From Planctomycetaceae bacterium (GTDB taxonomy: Bacteria > Planctomycetota > Planctomycetia > Pirellulales > Thermoguttaceae), in contig JAIRYX010000222.1 in assembly GCA_031267635.1 (NCBI GenBank), positions 1 through 5,033 of the forward strand: DNA of 5,033 nucleotides, written 5' to 3'. Under the pieces are notes generated by a model. That model saw only the letters and a list, made by a program, of their open reading frames with translations. It was not told the origin of the DNA and ran no database searches. This document shows positions 1-5,033 of this stretch, in pieces (the first letter of the stretch is position 1; every line of letters starts with the position of its first letter). A program made the translations under genes and the position numbers.

Positions 1-265
1 GGACTTTTCAACGTACATCGGATTTTCTGTTATGGAAAAATAAGTTCATCTTGTTCGAGTAAGAAATTTCAGATGGGAACACCCCAATCCGAAACAAATC
101 AAACCATCGCAACAAGATAGCATAACTCACTGGGTACTTAAAACAATAGAAAAACAGAAAAGTTCAGAAAAATATAGAATAAAATAAAAAATATTTTATA
201 TTTACTGGGTACTTTTCACAAAAACCCTTTATTTTAGGCACAAAACGAAAAATCGATCTGCATAA
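1..265. other. AT-rich stretch with no confident gene
   Basis: No convincing gene is visible here. Reading frame 1 on the plus strand is open from the window edge to a TAG at 118-120, giving 39 codons, so it could be the tail of a gene beginning outside the window. Nothing in its translation is recognisable, and the other two plus frames also run a short way before stopping. Positions 140-265 are very AT-rich with stops in all frames. The only structure noted is the direct repeat ACTGGGTACTT, listed separately. Confidence 0.5.
129..214. repeat. 11-bp direct repeat pair ACTGGGTACTT
   Basis: ACTGGGTACTT occurs at 129-139 and again at 204-214, an offset of 75 bp. The 64 bp between the copies is AT-rich and contains no inverted termini that I can see. 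The two copies could be a target duplication around a small insertion, a pair of protein-binding sites, or a remnant of an intergenic repeat family. The sequence alone does not decide between these. Confidence 0.45.
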
Positions 266-528
266 AAGGGAACTTCCGTTGAAATCCAACTCGACGGCAA
301 CATTCCGGCTCTTTATGTTCCCAAGCCTCGCAAAGAAATCGAACAACTCCTGACACTGGCCAACATCCCAATCCCAGAAATCCTCCCTGCAAAAATCAAA
401 GCAAAACCAAACACCAAAACAAAACTAAAAAATGTAGCCAATAAATCAAAAACAAAAATTGACGTAAATACTAAAGTATCAATAACTTACGATGGAAACT
501 CTTGTTTGGTTAAAAAGGAACTTCCGTT
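263..528. repeat. 18-bp direct repeat pair TAAAARGGAACTTCCGTT
   Basis: TAAAAGGGAACTTCCGTT at 263-280 recurs as TAAAAAGGAACTTCCGTT at 511-528 with one mismatch, an offset of 248 bp. Because 248 is not a multiple of three, the copies lie in different frames of the 266-604 open frame: the second is read as KKELP, while the first would give KRELP only in frame 3. This fits a duplicated module followed by a frameshift near the first copy. Confidence 0.5.
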
Positions 529-604
529 ACATGTAAGGAGTATATCATATTTGCTGGGAATGGGCAAGGACTCTTTTGATAGATTATTTATGCACGGATA
601 CTGA
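266..604 (+). pseudogene. Decayed 3' gene remnant, 112 codons, no start codon, function unknown
   Basis: This frame opens after a TAA at 263-265 and runs 112 codons to TGA at 602-604. It has no in-frame ATG, GTG or TTG early enough to act as a start, and no ribosome binding site. Its first third has ordinary coding-like codons with many C-ending third positions. A lysine/threonine-rich linker follows (roughly residues 43-70), then a second ordered-looking part. Two sections look related by eye: V-x-I-x-x-DGN at residues 5-12 and again at 71-78, each followed after 15-17 residues by LL and then an 11-residue tail. I do not recognise the family. The likeliest reading is a gene whose 5' end was lost or frameshifted. 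It could also be a chance open frame in lysine-codon-rich DNA. Confidence 0.4.
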
Positions 605-787
605 ATAGGTAAAAGTTTTATAGAATACTCCAAAACGTTCGTAGTACGTTACGAGATTTTTGTCGCGTGCTACGAGACTTTTGGAGAATTCGCCAGAATT
701 TTCAGTAAAGCACCCGAAGTCTTCAACGTTCCATTTGTCCCTTTTATTGATTCCTTTTTCCCGCCGTTTAGTGAAGCGTCGCCTCTC
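605..787. other. Intergenic spacer, no supported gene
   Basis: Between the decayed open frame and the next promoter I see no gene I can support. A minus-strand open frame of 73 codons crosses the area, but it starts with TTG, has no visible ribosome binding site, and runs antisense to the strong plus-strand promoter. Besides the inverted repeat at 623-691 there is a small AATTC/GAATT hairpin-like palindrome around 687-701. Confidence 0.5.
623..691. repeat. Imperfect inverted repeat with an internal direct repeat
   Basis: The arms 623-644 and 670-691 are reverse complements at 18 of 22 positions, for example CTCCAAAA at 628-635 against TTTTGGAG at 679-686, separated by 25 bp. Superimposed on this, GTTACGAGATTTTTG at 648-662 and GCTACGAGACTTTTG at 669-683 match at 13 of 15 positions with a 21-bp period. 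The right arm therefore takes part in both a direct and an inverted repeat. It lies in the gene-free stretch upstream of the GH99-like gene promoter. It is not followed by a T run, so it does not look like an intrinsic terminator. It may be a copy of an intergenic repeat family. Confidence 0.6.
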
Positions 788-816
788 TTGAGATTGCCGC
801 AACAAATTGTTATAAT
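788..816 (+). promoter_or_regulatory. Sigma70-type promoter with extended -10 for the GH99-like gene
   Basis: A -35 box TTGAGA (788-793) is separated by exactly 17 bp from a perfect -10 box TATAAT (811-816). The -10 is preceded by TGT, which makes an extended -10. Transcription would start near 823 and give a leader of about 43 nt to the ATG at 866. Spacing, consensus match and position relative to a ribosome binding site all agree, so this is a well-supported prediction from sequence alone. Confidence 0.8.
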
Positions 817-854
817 GGGCGAAAAATAACTTAACCCTCCATCATTTTATCAAC

Positions 855-859
855 AGGAG
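855..859 (+). promoter_or_regulatory. Shine-Dalgarno AGGAG
   Basis: AGGAG ends six bases before the ATG at 866-868. It fixes that ATG as the start of the secreted protein and agrees with the signal peptide beginning there. Confidence 0.8.
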
Positions 860-865
860 TTTCTT

Positions 866-2809
866 ATGAAATACCATGTTTTTACGGCAGTCATTCTGTC
901 GCTTACGATTTTAACATTACGGGCGGACGACAATGATTCTCTCAAGCCGCCTTCCATTCGGCAGAACAGTTTTCAGACGGATTGTCCTATCATCCGCGCG
1001 GAACGTCCGTTTACGTTGAAAGCGGTGATTGAAAATGAAAGCAAGTCGCCGTTTGAATGCCGATTGACGTTTTCGCCGAATATGAAAACTATCGGTCAAA
1101 AAAAGACAACAACAATTGACACAACAGAGTTCGCTTCCACTGTAACGATTCCGCTGATTTGTTATCAGACCGGGCAGGTGGAATTTACGCTGGAGCTTTT
1201 GCATGATAACAAAGTTGTGCAAAGATCGACAATTTCTCAAGTCGTGTTGCCGCCGCGTAAGATCGAGAAATTGGAGAGCATTCCTGCGCCGCAGCCGGTG
1301 AAAACCGATATGTTAATCGGCGCGCACAATTGTCCGCTTTGGGAAAAAGAACGCGCCGACCTTTGGAATCAAGTGGTCAAAAAGCATCAGGAACGTACGC
1401 CCGCGCTCGGCATTTATTCGCAGGACAATCCCGAAGTCTCCGACTGGGAGACCAAGTGGGCAATCGAACACGGCGTTTCGTTTTTCATTTATTGCTGGTA
1501 CCGCACAAGTCAAGCCGCTCCTGTTACCACGATGTTTGAGCAAAGCGTGTTTGACGACGCTTTATTCAAATCGCGGTTCGGCAGTCAGATGAAGTTCACG
1601 ATCATGTGGGAGAATCAGCGTCGCGGAGTTGCCGGAATCGCCGACGAAAAAGATTTGTTGGAAAATCTTATGCCCTACTGGATTGAAAAGTTTTTCAAGC
1701 GGGATAACTATCTCAAAATTGATAACAAACCGGTTTTATTCGTATATCGTCCGACCGACGTTTCGCTTGATCTCGGCGGCGACGACAAGGCGAAAGCGGC
1801 GTTTGACTTGATGCGAGAAGCGTGCAAGAAAGCGGGATTTGACGGGCTTTATCTGCTCGGCGAATATCGCGGCGTTGATCCCGCCTTTTTGACGCGGTTC
1901 AAAAATATGGGATTGGATTACACGTTTGCGTATTGTTGGTATGTCCCGAATAGTCCGCCGCCAAGCGTTGCGATTGACCATCAAATGGAATACATTCGGA
2001 AAACGCAGGAGATGCACGACATTATTCCGCAGGTCGTAACGTTGTCGCAGGCGTGGAGCGGCTGGAAGGACGAAGGCACGATCTGGAAATTGCCGCCGAA
2101 AGATTACGAAAAACTCTTACGCCAAGGAAAAGAGTTTGTCAAAAACAGTATCCCGAAAGAGGAACTCGGCAGTAAAATGATGATTCTCGATAATTGGAAC
2201 GAGTGGAGCGAAGGACATTATATCGCTCCGTATCGGGAACATGGGTTTGGTTATCTTGACGCGGTTCGCCGCGTATTTTCCAATGCGCCGGAAGAACATA
2301 CTGATTTGATTCCCGAAGATATTGGGTTGGGACCTTATTCGCTTCCGATGGCATTATTCGAGAACCGCACATCGTGGACTTACGGCGGCGGCGATTACGA
2401 AAACTGGAAACGCAGTTTCAGTATGCCGCAAGATTGGAAACCGATGATGGGCGTGAGTCAGTGGACAATTGGCGAAAAGAGTATGCTCTTTGAAACAACA
2501 ACATCGGACCCGGCGTTGTTCGTTACGGAAGACAAACTCCCCGCCGCCTCGTTCCGAACATTAAAAATTCGGATGAAAACCAACGTCGCCCAACCGGACT
2601 CGCTGCAATTTTTCTGGGCATATGAAAACGTCGGTTACACCGAGAAGCATTCCGTGCGGGCGGAGGTCAAACCGTCGGACGATTTCGTTAATTATGCGAT
2701 TCCATTAACTTCCAATCCTGACTGGCAAGGACGGCTCACTGAATTACGTCTCGATCCGGTCAGCACATCCGGCGTTGCGATTGAAATTCAATCCATTCAG
2801 TTGGAGTAA
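866..2809 (+). CDS. Secreted GH99-like (WbsX-related) glycan-active protein
   Basis: The 647-residue product begins with a typical signal peptide (K2, a hydrophobic stretch at about 5-18, likely cleavage after LRA at 20), so it should act outside the cytoplasm. There is no lipobox. Residues 30-130 look like a beta-rich Ig-type domain. Residues 148-475 resemble the GH99/WbsX-type TIM barrel: IGAHNCPLW (151-159), GIYSQDNPEV followed by HGVSFFIYCWY (202-212), KFTIMWEN (243-250), the YLKIDNKPVLFVYRP strand (282-296) and WNEWSEGHYI (444-453). In known GH99 enzymes, the paired glutamates of an ExxE motif act in endo-alpha-mannan cleavage; E446 and E449 occupy that place. The C-terminal 150 residues (about 500-647) resemble a carbohydrate-binding or galactose-binding-like beta-sandwich ending in LTELRLDPV. 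Hydrolase activity is inferred and the substrate unknown; the related WbsX proteins occur in polysaccharide biosynthesis loci. It appears monocistronic with its own promoter. Confidence 0.82.
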   Translation: MKYHVFTAVILSLTILTLRADDNDSLKPPSIRQNSFQTDCPIIRAERPFTLKAVIENESKSPFECRLTFSPNMKTIGQKKTTTIDTTEFASTVTIPLICYQTGQVEFTLELLHDNKVVQRSTISQVVLPPRKIEKLESIPAPQPVKTDMLIGAHNCPLWEKERADLWNQVVKKHQERTPALGIYSQDNPEVSDWETKWAIEHGVSFFIYCWYRTSQAAPVTTMFEQSVFDDALFKSRFGSQMKFTIMWENQRRGVAGIADEKDLLENLMPYWIEKFFKRDNYLKIDNKPVLFVYRPTDVSLDLGGDDKAKAAFDLMREACKKAGFDGLYLLGEYRGVDPAFLTRFKNMGLDYTFAYCWYVPNSPPPSVAIDHQMEYIRKTQEMHDIIPQVVTLSQAWSGWKDEGTIWKLPPKDYEKLLRQGKEFVKNSIPKEELGSKMMILDNWNEWSEGHYIAPYREHGFGYLDAVRRVFSNAPEEHTDLIPEDIGLGPYSLPMALFENRTSWTYGGGDYENWKRSFSMPQDWKPMMGVSQWTIGEKSMLFETTTSDPALFVTEDKLPAASFRTLKIRMKTNVAQPDSLQFFWAYENVGYTEKHSVRAEVKPSDDFVNYAIPLTSNPDWQGRLTELRLDPVSTSGVAIEIQSIQLE

Positions 2810-2867
2810 TGGTTTCACGGGTTGTCATACCGGCAATAAAAGGGATTGCACAGCAGTTTCGGAAATC

Positions 2868-2900
2868 AAAAAAACGCCGTCTGTCTCAGGCGGCACTTTT
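2868..2900. terminator. Bidirectional rho-independent terminator between the convergent genes
   Basis: GCCGTCTG (2876-2883) pairs with CAGGCGGC (2887-2894) around a TCT loop, giving an 8-bp stem with one G-U wobble. An uninterrupted A7 tract lies at 2868-2874, just one base outside the left arm. Read on the minus strand it becomes U7 right after the hairpin, a canonical terminator 57 bases past the pyruvate kinase stop. On the plus strand the hairpin is followed by ACTTTTATCTCTT, a weaker T-rich tail about 65 bases past the GH99-like gene stop. It probably ends both transcripts, with the minus direction stronger. Confidence 0.8.
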
Positions 2901-2950
2901 ATCTCTTGTCTCTCGAAATTTTTCTCGCGTTCTTTCGCGTGTTCTGAAAA

Positions 2951-4483
2951 TCACGTCACTTTATGCACATACAACACATTCCGCGTACTGCTGTCGGGGA
3001 TAATGCTGTTGATCATGACGATATAATCGCCGGATTTCAAATATTTTTCGCGCACGCCCGCTTCAACAATATAAGAGAGGCGACCTGCCGGATTTTCAGG
3101 AAGGTCGGCGACGGGAATGACGCCCCAATATAAGTTCATGCGGCGTAACGCAAATTCATTCACGCTTGTACCAAGCGTCATGGTAAAATGCCGTTTTTTC
3201 GAGAGATTGCGTGTCGTCTTGCCGGTCTCCGACGCGACAAGCAAAACGGCGGCATTAACGTCGTCGGCAAGTTTCACCGCCGCGTCGCACATTGCATTGG
3301 TAACGACGTCGATATGTTTATAAAACGTGTCGATGTCTACACCGTAATTTGTTTCGATTTCCTGTAAAACCGGCGTAATAACCTTATCGTAGATATCATG
3401 TTGTAATTGCCATTTGAGCTGTTTTTCCGTTTCGACCGCAATCCGGTGCATCATTTGGACAGTTTGAACCGGATACTCGCCCACTGCCGATTCGCCCGAT
3501 AACATACAAGCGTCCGCACCGTCGAGAATCGCGTTGGCAACGTCTGTTGTTTCGGCGCGGGTAGGCAGCGTTTGATGGTGCATACTTTCAAGCATCTGCG
3601 TTGCGACAATCACCGGCTTACACAAACGCTGACAAACGCGGATAATTTGCTTTTGAATGACGGCGATTTGAGCAATATCGACCTCCACGCCGAGATCGCC
3701 GCGCGCCACCATAATTCCGTCGGATGCGGTTGCGATTTCGCGGATTTGCTCGACCGCTTCCGGCTTTTCGATTTTAGAAATGATATGCGGAATATCCGCT
3801 TCGCTGCGTCCCGCCGGACGATAATCAAGAAGGATTTGCCGTAACTCTTCCACATCGGCGGCGTTTCGGACAAAACTCATTCCAAGAAAATCCACGCCGA
3901 CTTTCACTGCCCATTTTGCGTTTTCAATATCGCGCGGCTGCAACGTTTTGACGCTCAATTTCGCACCGGGAAGATTGATTCCCTGGCGGCTGCGGATCGT
4001 GCCGCCATAAACGACCTTGCAGAAAACAACGTCCGGCGATTTCTCGACGACTTGCAATGCCACGGCGCCATCGGCAAGCATGACGCGATTCCCGATTTCG
4101 AGTTCGTCAATCAACGGTTGATAGGTCGAAGTGAAAGAGTCCGGCTCGGCGGTCGATTCGCCGCGGACAAAACGAATTAATGACTCGTCCGCACATTCAT
4201 AACTGTCCCCGGGAATCACACCGAGACGTATTTTGGGACCGGCGAGATCGGCGAGAATCGCTACAGGACAATGCACTTCGCGGCTAACGTTGCGGATACG
4301 GTCATAAATCGGCTGGGCTTGTTCCGGCGTGCTGTGTGCCATATTAATTCGGAAAATATCGACTCCGGCGCGGATCATCGCAGCAAGTTTTTCTTCGCTA
4401 TCACAGGCGGGACCAACCGTCGCCACGATTTTTGTGCGGCTCGGATACAATTCGGGAAATGTTCTTTGAGAAATATTGGACAT
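2951..4483 (-). CDS. pyk: Pyruvate kinase
   Basis: The 510-residue product converts phosphoenolpyruvate and ADP to pyruvate and ATP, the last step of glycolysis, in the cytoplasm. The A-domain opens with TKIVATVGPACDS (17-29) and FRINMAHS (44-51; R45 and N47 at the active site). DLAGPKIRLG follows at 79-88, then the B-domain lid (about 89-180). The signature IISKIEKPEAV (234-244) holds catalytic K237 and Mg2+ ligand E239; ARGDLGVEV (260-268) supplies D263, and VATQMLESM (293-301) supplies T295. SGESAVGEYP (329-338) precedes the C-domain, which ends in a GD-x-VMI...SSTRN strand pattern. It is slightly longer than the usual 470-480 residues, mainly around 354-395. The ATG at 4483 was chosen because homology begins about 16 residues later and a candidate promoter lies just upstream. 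The frame stays open to an ATG at 4652-4654, but those 57 residues are unlike the family. No Shine-Dalgarno is visible. Confidence 0.95.
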   Translation of the reverse strand: MSNISQRTFPELYPSRTKIVATVGPACDSEEKLAAMIRAGVDIFRINMAHSTPEQAQPIYDRIRNVSREVHCPVAILADLAGPKIRLGVIPGDSYECADESLIRFVRGESTAEPDSFTSTYQPLIDELEIGNRVMLADGAVALQVVEKSPDVVFCKVVYGGTIRSRQGINLPGAKLSVKTLQPRDIENAKWAVKVGVDFLGMSFVRNAADVEELRQILLDYRPAGRSEADIPHIISKIEKPEAVEQIREIATASDGIMVARGDLGVEVDIAQIAVIQKQIIRVCQRLCKPVIVATQMLESMHHQTLPTRAETTDVANAILDGADACMLSGESAVGEYPVQTVQMMHRIAVETEKQLKWQLQHDIYDKVITPVLQEIETNYGVDIDTFYKHIDVVTNAMCDAAVKLADDVNAAVLLVASETGKTTRNLSKKRHFTMTLGTSVNEFALRRMNLYWGVIPVADLPENPAGRLSYIVEAGVREKYLKSGDYIVMINSIIPDSSTRNVLYVHKVT

Positions 4484-4497
4484 GAAAACCGGTTTTC
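4484..4497 (-). promoter_or_regulatory. Perfect 14-bp palindrome abutting the pyk start codon
   Basis: GAAAACCGGTTTTC is a perfect palindrome and ends directly next to the pyruvate kinase ATG, exactly where a ribosome binding site would be expected. As DNA it could be an operator half-site pair. As RNA it could form a 5-bp stem with a CCGG loop. No purine-rich Shine-Dalgarno replaces it. Function is not known; the palindrome itself is plain in the sequence. Confidence 0.55.
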
Positions 4498-4540
4498 TAA
4501 AAAATTTTGCACCATATTGGAAGGGGAAACAGATGAAGTT

Positions 4541-4569
4541 AAGATAGCGTACATTTTCTTGTTTGGCAA
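4541..4569 (-). promoter_or_regulatory. Candidate pyk promoter on the minus strand
   Basis: Read on the minus strand, TTGCCA (4569-4564) is followed after 17 bp by TATCTT (4546-4541). This matches five of six -35 bases and four of six -10 bases. Transcription would start near 4534, leaving a leader of about 50 nt before the ATG at 4483 and excluding the far-upstream ATG at 4654. The match is moderate, so this is a candidate only. Confidence 0.4.
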
Positions 4570-4710
4570 GAGTCCTGTAAACGAAAAGAAAAAATATCCG
4601 CTTGAGAGGAAGAATTGGGGCTTTGGATATTGAAGGGATAAATCTGATTTTCATATAAGGTTTAACTCAATTCCCAAAATTTCTGGAATTTCTTTTGATT
4701 TTTTCGATTT

Positions 4711-4781
4711 TAGGGACAATAGAAAAAAAAGAGACCTTGGGAGTGAATCTTATTTATTTTTTCTATTTCTCAAAATCCCTA
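4711..4781. repeat. AT-rich imperfect inverted repeat
   Basis: AATAGAAAAAA at 4718-4728 is the exact reverse complement of TTTTTTCTATT at 4757-4767. Outside these, TAGGGA (4711-4716) pairs with TCCCTA (4776-4781), with the right arm carrying about eight extra bases between the two matching blocks. It sits directly beside the larger palindrome and may belong to the same repeat-rich intergenic element. No T run placed to make it a terminator was seen. Confidence 0.5.
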
Positions 4782-4787
4782 CAATCC

Positions 4788-4907
4788 CTTTTGCCCCTCG
4801 TATCCCTTTGAGAGCCATTCCGGGGACTCCCGATAAGTCATCGGGAGTCCCCGATAAACCATCGGGAGTCCCCGGAATGGCTCTCAAAGGGATAGTAGGG
4901 GCAAAAG
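4788..4907. repeat. Long near-perfect palindrome with 47-nt arms and duplicated loop
   Basis: The inner arms 4801-4834 and 4861-4894 are perfectly complementary over 34 bp. After a 2-nt mismatch the outer arms 4788-4798 and 4897-4907 add 11 perfect pairs, so 45 of 47 positions pair. The loop (4835-4860) contains part of a 21-bp tandem duplication: 4831-4851 and 4852-4872 are identical at 19 of 21 positions. As a result the 14-mer CGGGGACTCCCGAT occurs once inverted (4821-4834) and twice in the complementary sense (4840-4853 and 4861-4874), allowing two alternative hairpins. It is more GC-rich than its surroundings. No T run follows on either strand and no flanking target duplication is obvious. 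Confidence 0.85.
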
Positions 4908-5033
4908 TATTAACACAAGTTTTGGCAATCTATATCGATTGCGTAGCATAGTCGGGGAAATTATTGTTTAGATATTTTGGTATTGCATTTTTTTTGTTTA
5001 TTTTTTATTATTTCCGGTATGGTTTTCAAATAG

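Larger units (their letters stand above)
4655..5033. other. Gene-free, palindrome-rich intergenic region
   Basis: No gene, tRNA or rRNA is recognisable on either strand. The stretch holds an AT-rich inverted repeat (4711-4781), a long palindrome (4788-4907), a small CAATC/GATTG hairpin (4926-4941) and then a T-rich tail to the window end. The very last bases read ATG-GTT-TTC-AAA-TAG, which is too short to be meaningful. Confidence 0.6.

Noticed and set aside
1..120. Open frame running in from the left edge (39 codons)
   Set aside because: The translation is not recognisable and the other frames are open for similar short lengths, so it cannot be called a partial gene.
584..805. Minus-strand open frame of 73 codons
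   Set aside because: It starts with TTG, has no ribosome binding site, runs antisense to a strong plus-strand promoter and gets part of its length from the repeat at 623-691.
917..1240. Minus-strand open frame of 107 codons inside the GH99-like gene
   Set aside because: The plus-strand gene explains this DNA fully, with promoter, Shine-Dalgarno, signal peptide and conserved motifs.
4271..4633. Plus-strand open frame of 120 codons
   Set aside because: It overlaps the conserved N-terminal part of pyruvate kinase and its leader on the opposite strand, with no family resemblance; it is a shadow frame.
4821..4874. Possible minimal CRISPR array
   Set aside because: Only two direct copies of a 14-mer with a 7-nt gap and one inverted copy; unit and spacer are far too short and the whole is part of a palindrome.
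4788..4907. Long palindrome as an intrinsic terminator
   Set aside because: Neither strand has a T run after the stem, the stem is far longer than usual terminators, and no gene ends next to it in this window.
4926..4941. CAATC/GATTG hairpin
   Set aside because: A 5-bp stem with a 6-nt loop is expected by chance in AT-rich DNA.

Overview
The window carries two complete protein genes that converge on each other, flanked by gene-poor, AT-rich and repeat-rich DNA. Its moderate GC content, a secreted GH99-like protein with accessory beta-domains, a pyruvate kinase start without a Shine-Dalgarno, and unusual intergenic palindromes would fit an environmental or gut-associated member of the Planctomycetota or a related lineage. 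That assignment is inference: the window has no rRNA or other phylogenetic marker.

Positions 1-787 hold no intact gene. There is a short 11-bp direct repeat, a stop-bounded open frame without a start codon (266-604) that looks like the 3' part of a decayed gene, and a repeat-rich inverted-repeat segment (623-691). At 788-816 lies a near-consensus sigma70-type promoter with an extended -10. It drives a 647-residue secreted protein (866-2809, +) made of a signal peptide, an N-terminal beta-rich region, a GH99/WbsX-like barrel that keeps the family's paired glutamates, and a C-terminal beta-sandwich-like domain. The predicted role is extracytoplasmic action on glycans.

Positions 2810-2950 are the junction between the two 3' ends, with one hairpin terminator placed to serve both genes. 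It has an A7 tract on its left, read as U7 by the minus-strand gene, and a short T run on its right. Pyruvate kinase follows on the minus strand (2951-4483). It has all main catalytic residues and a GPKIR-type signature that predicts activity without K+. The most plausible start is an internal ATG at 4483, downstream of a candidate minus-strand promoter. That ATG is immediately preceded by a perfect 14-bp palindrome.

Positions 4655-5033 hold no recognisable gene. The region contains an AT-rich inverted repeat (4711-4781) and a striking long palindrome (4788-4907) with 47-nt arms, whose loop has been enlarged by a 21-bp tandem duplication. The two genes show no functional link beyond sharing a terminator region: one is central glycolysis in the cytoplasm, the other is an exported glycan-active protein. 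I see no convincing new multi-gene system. The long palindrome and the decayed two-module open frame are the most unusual items.
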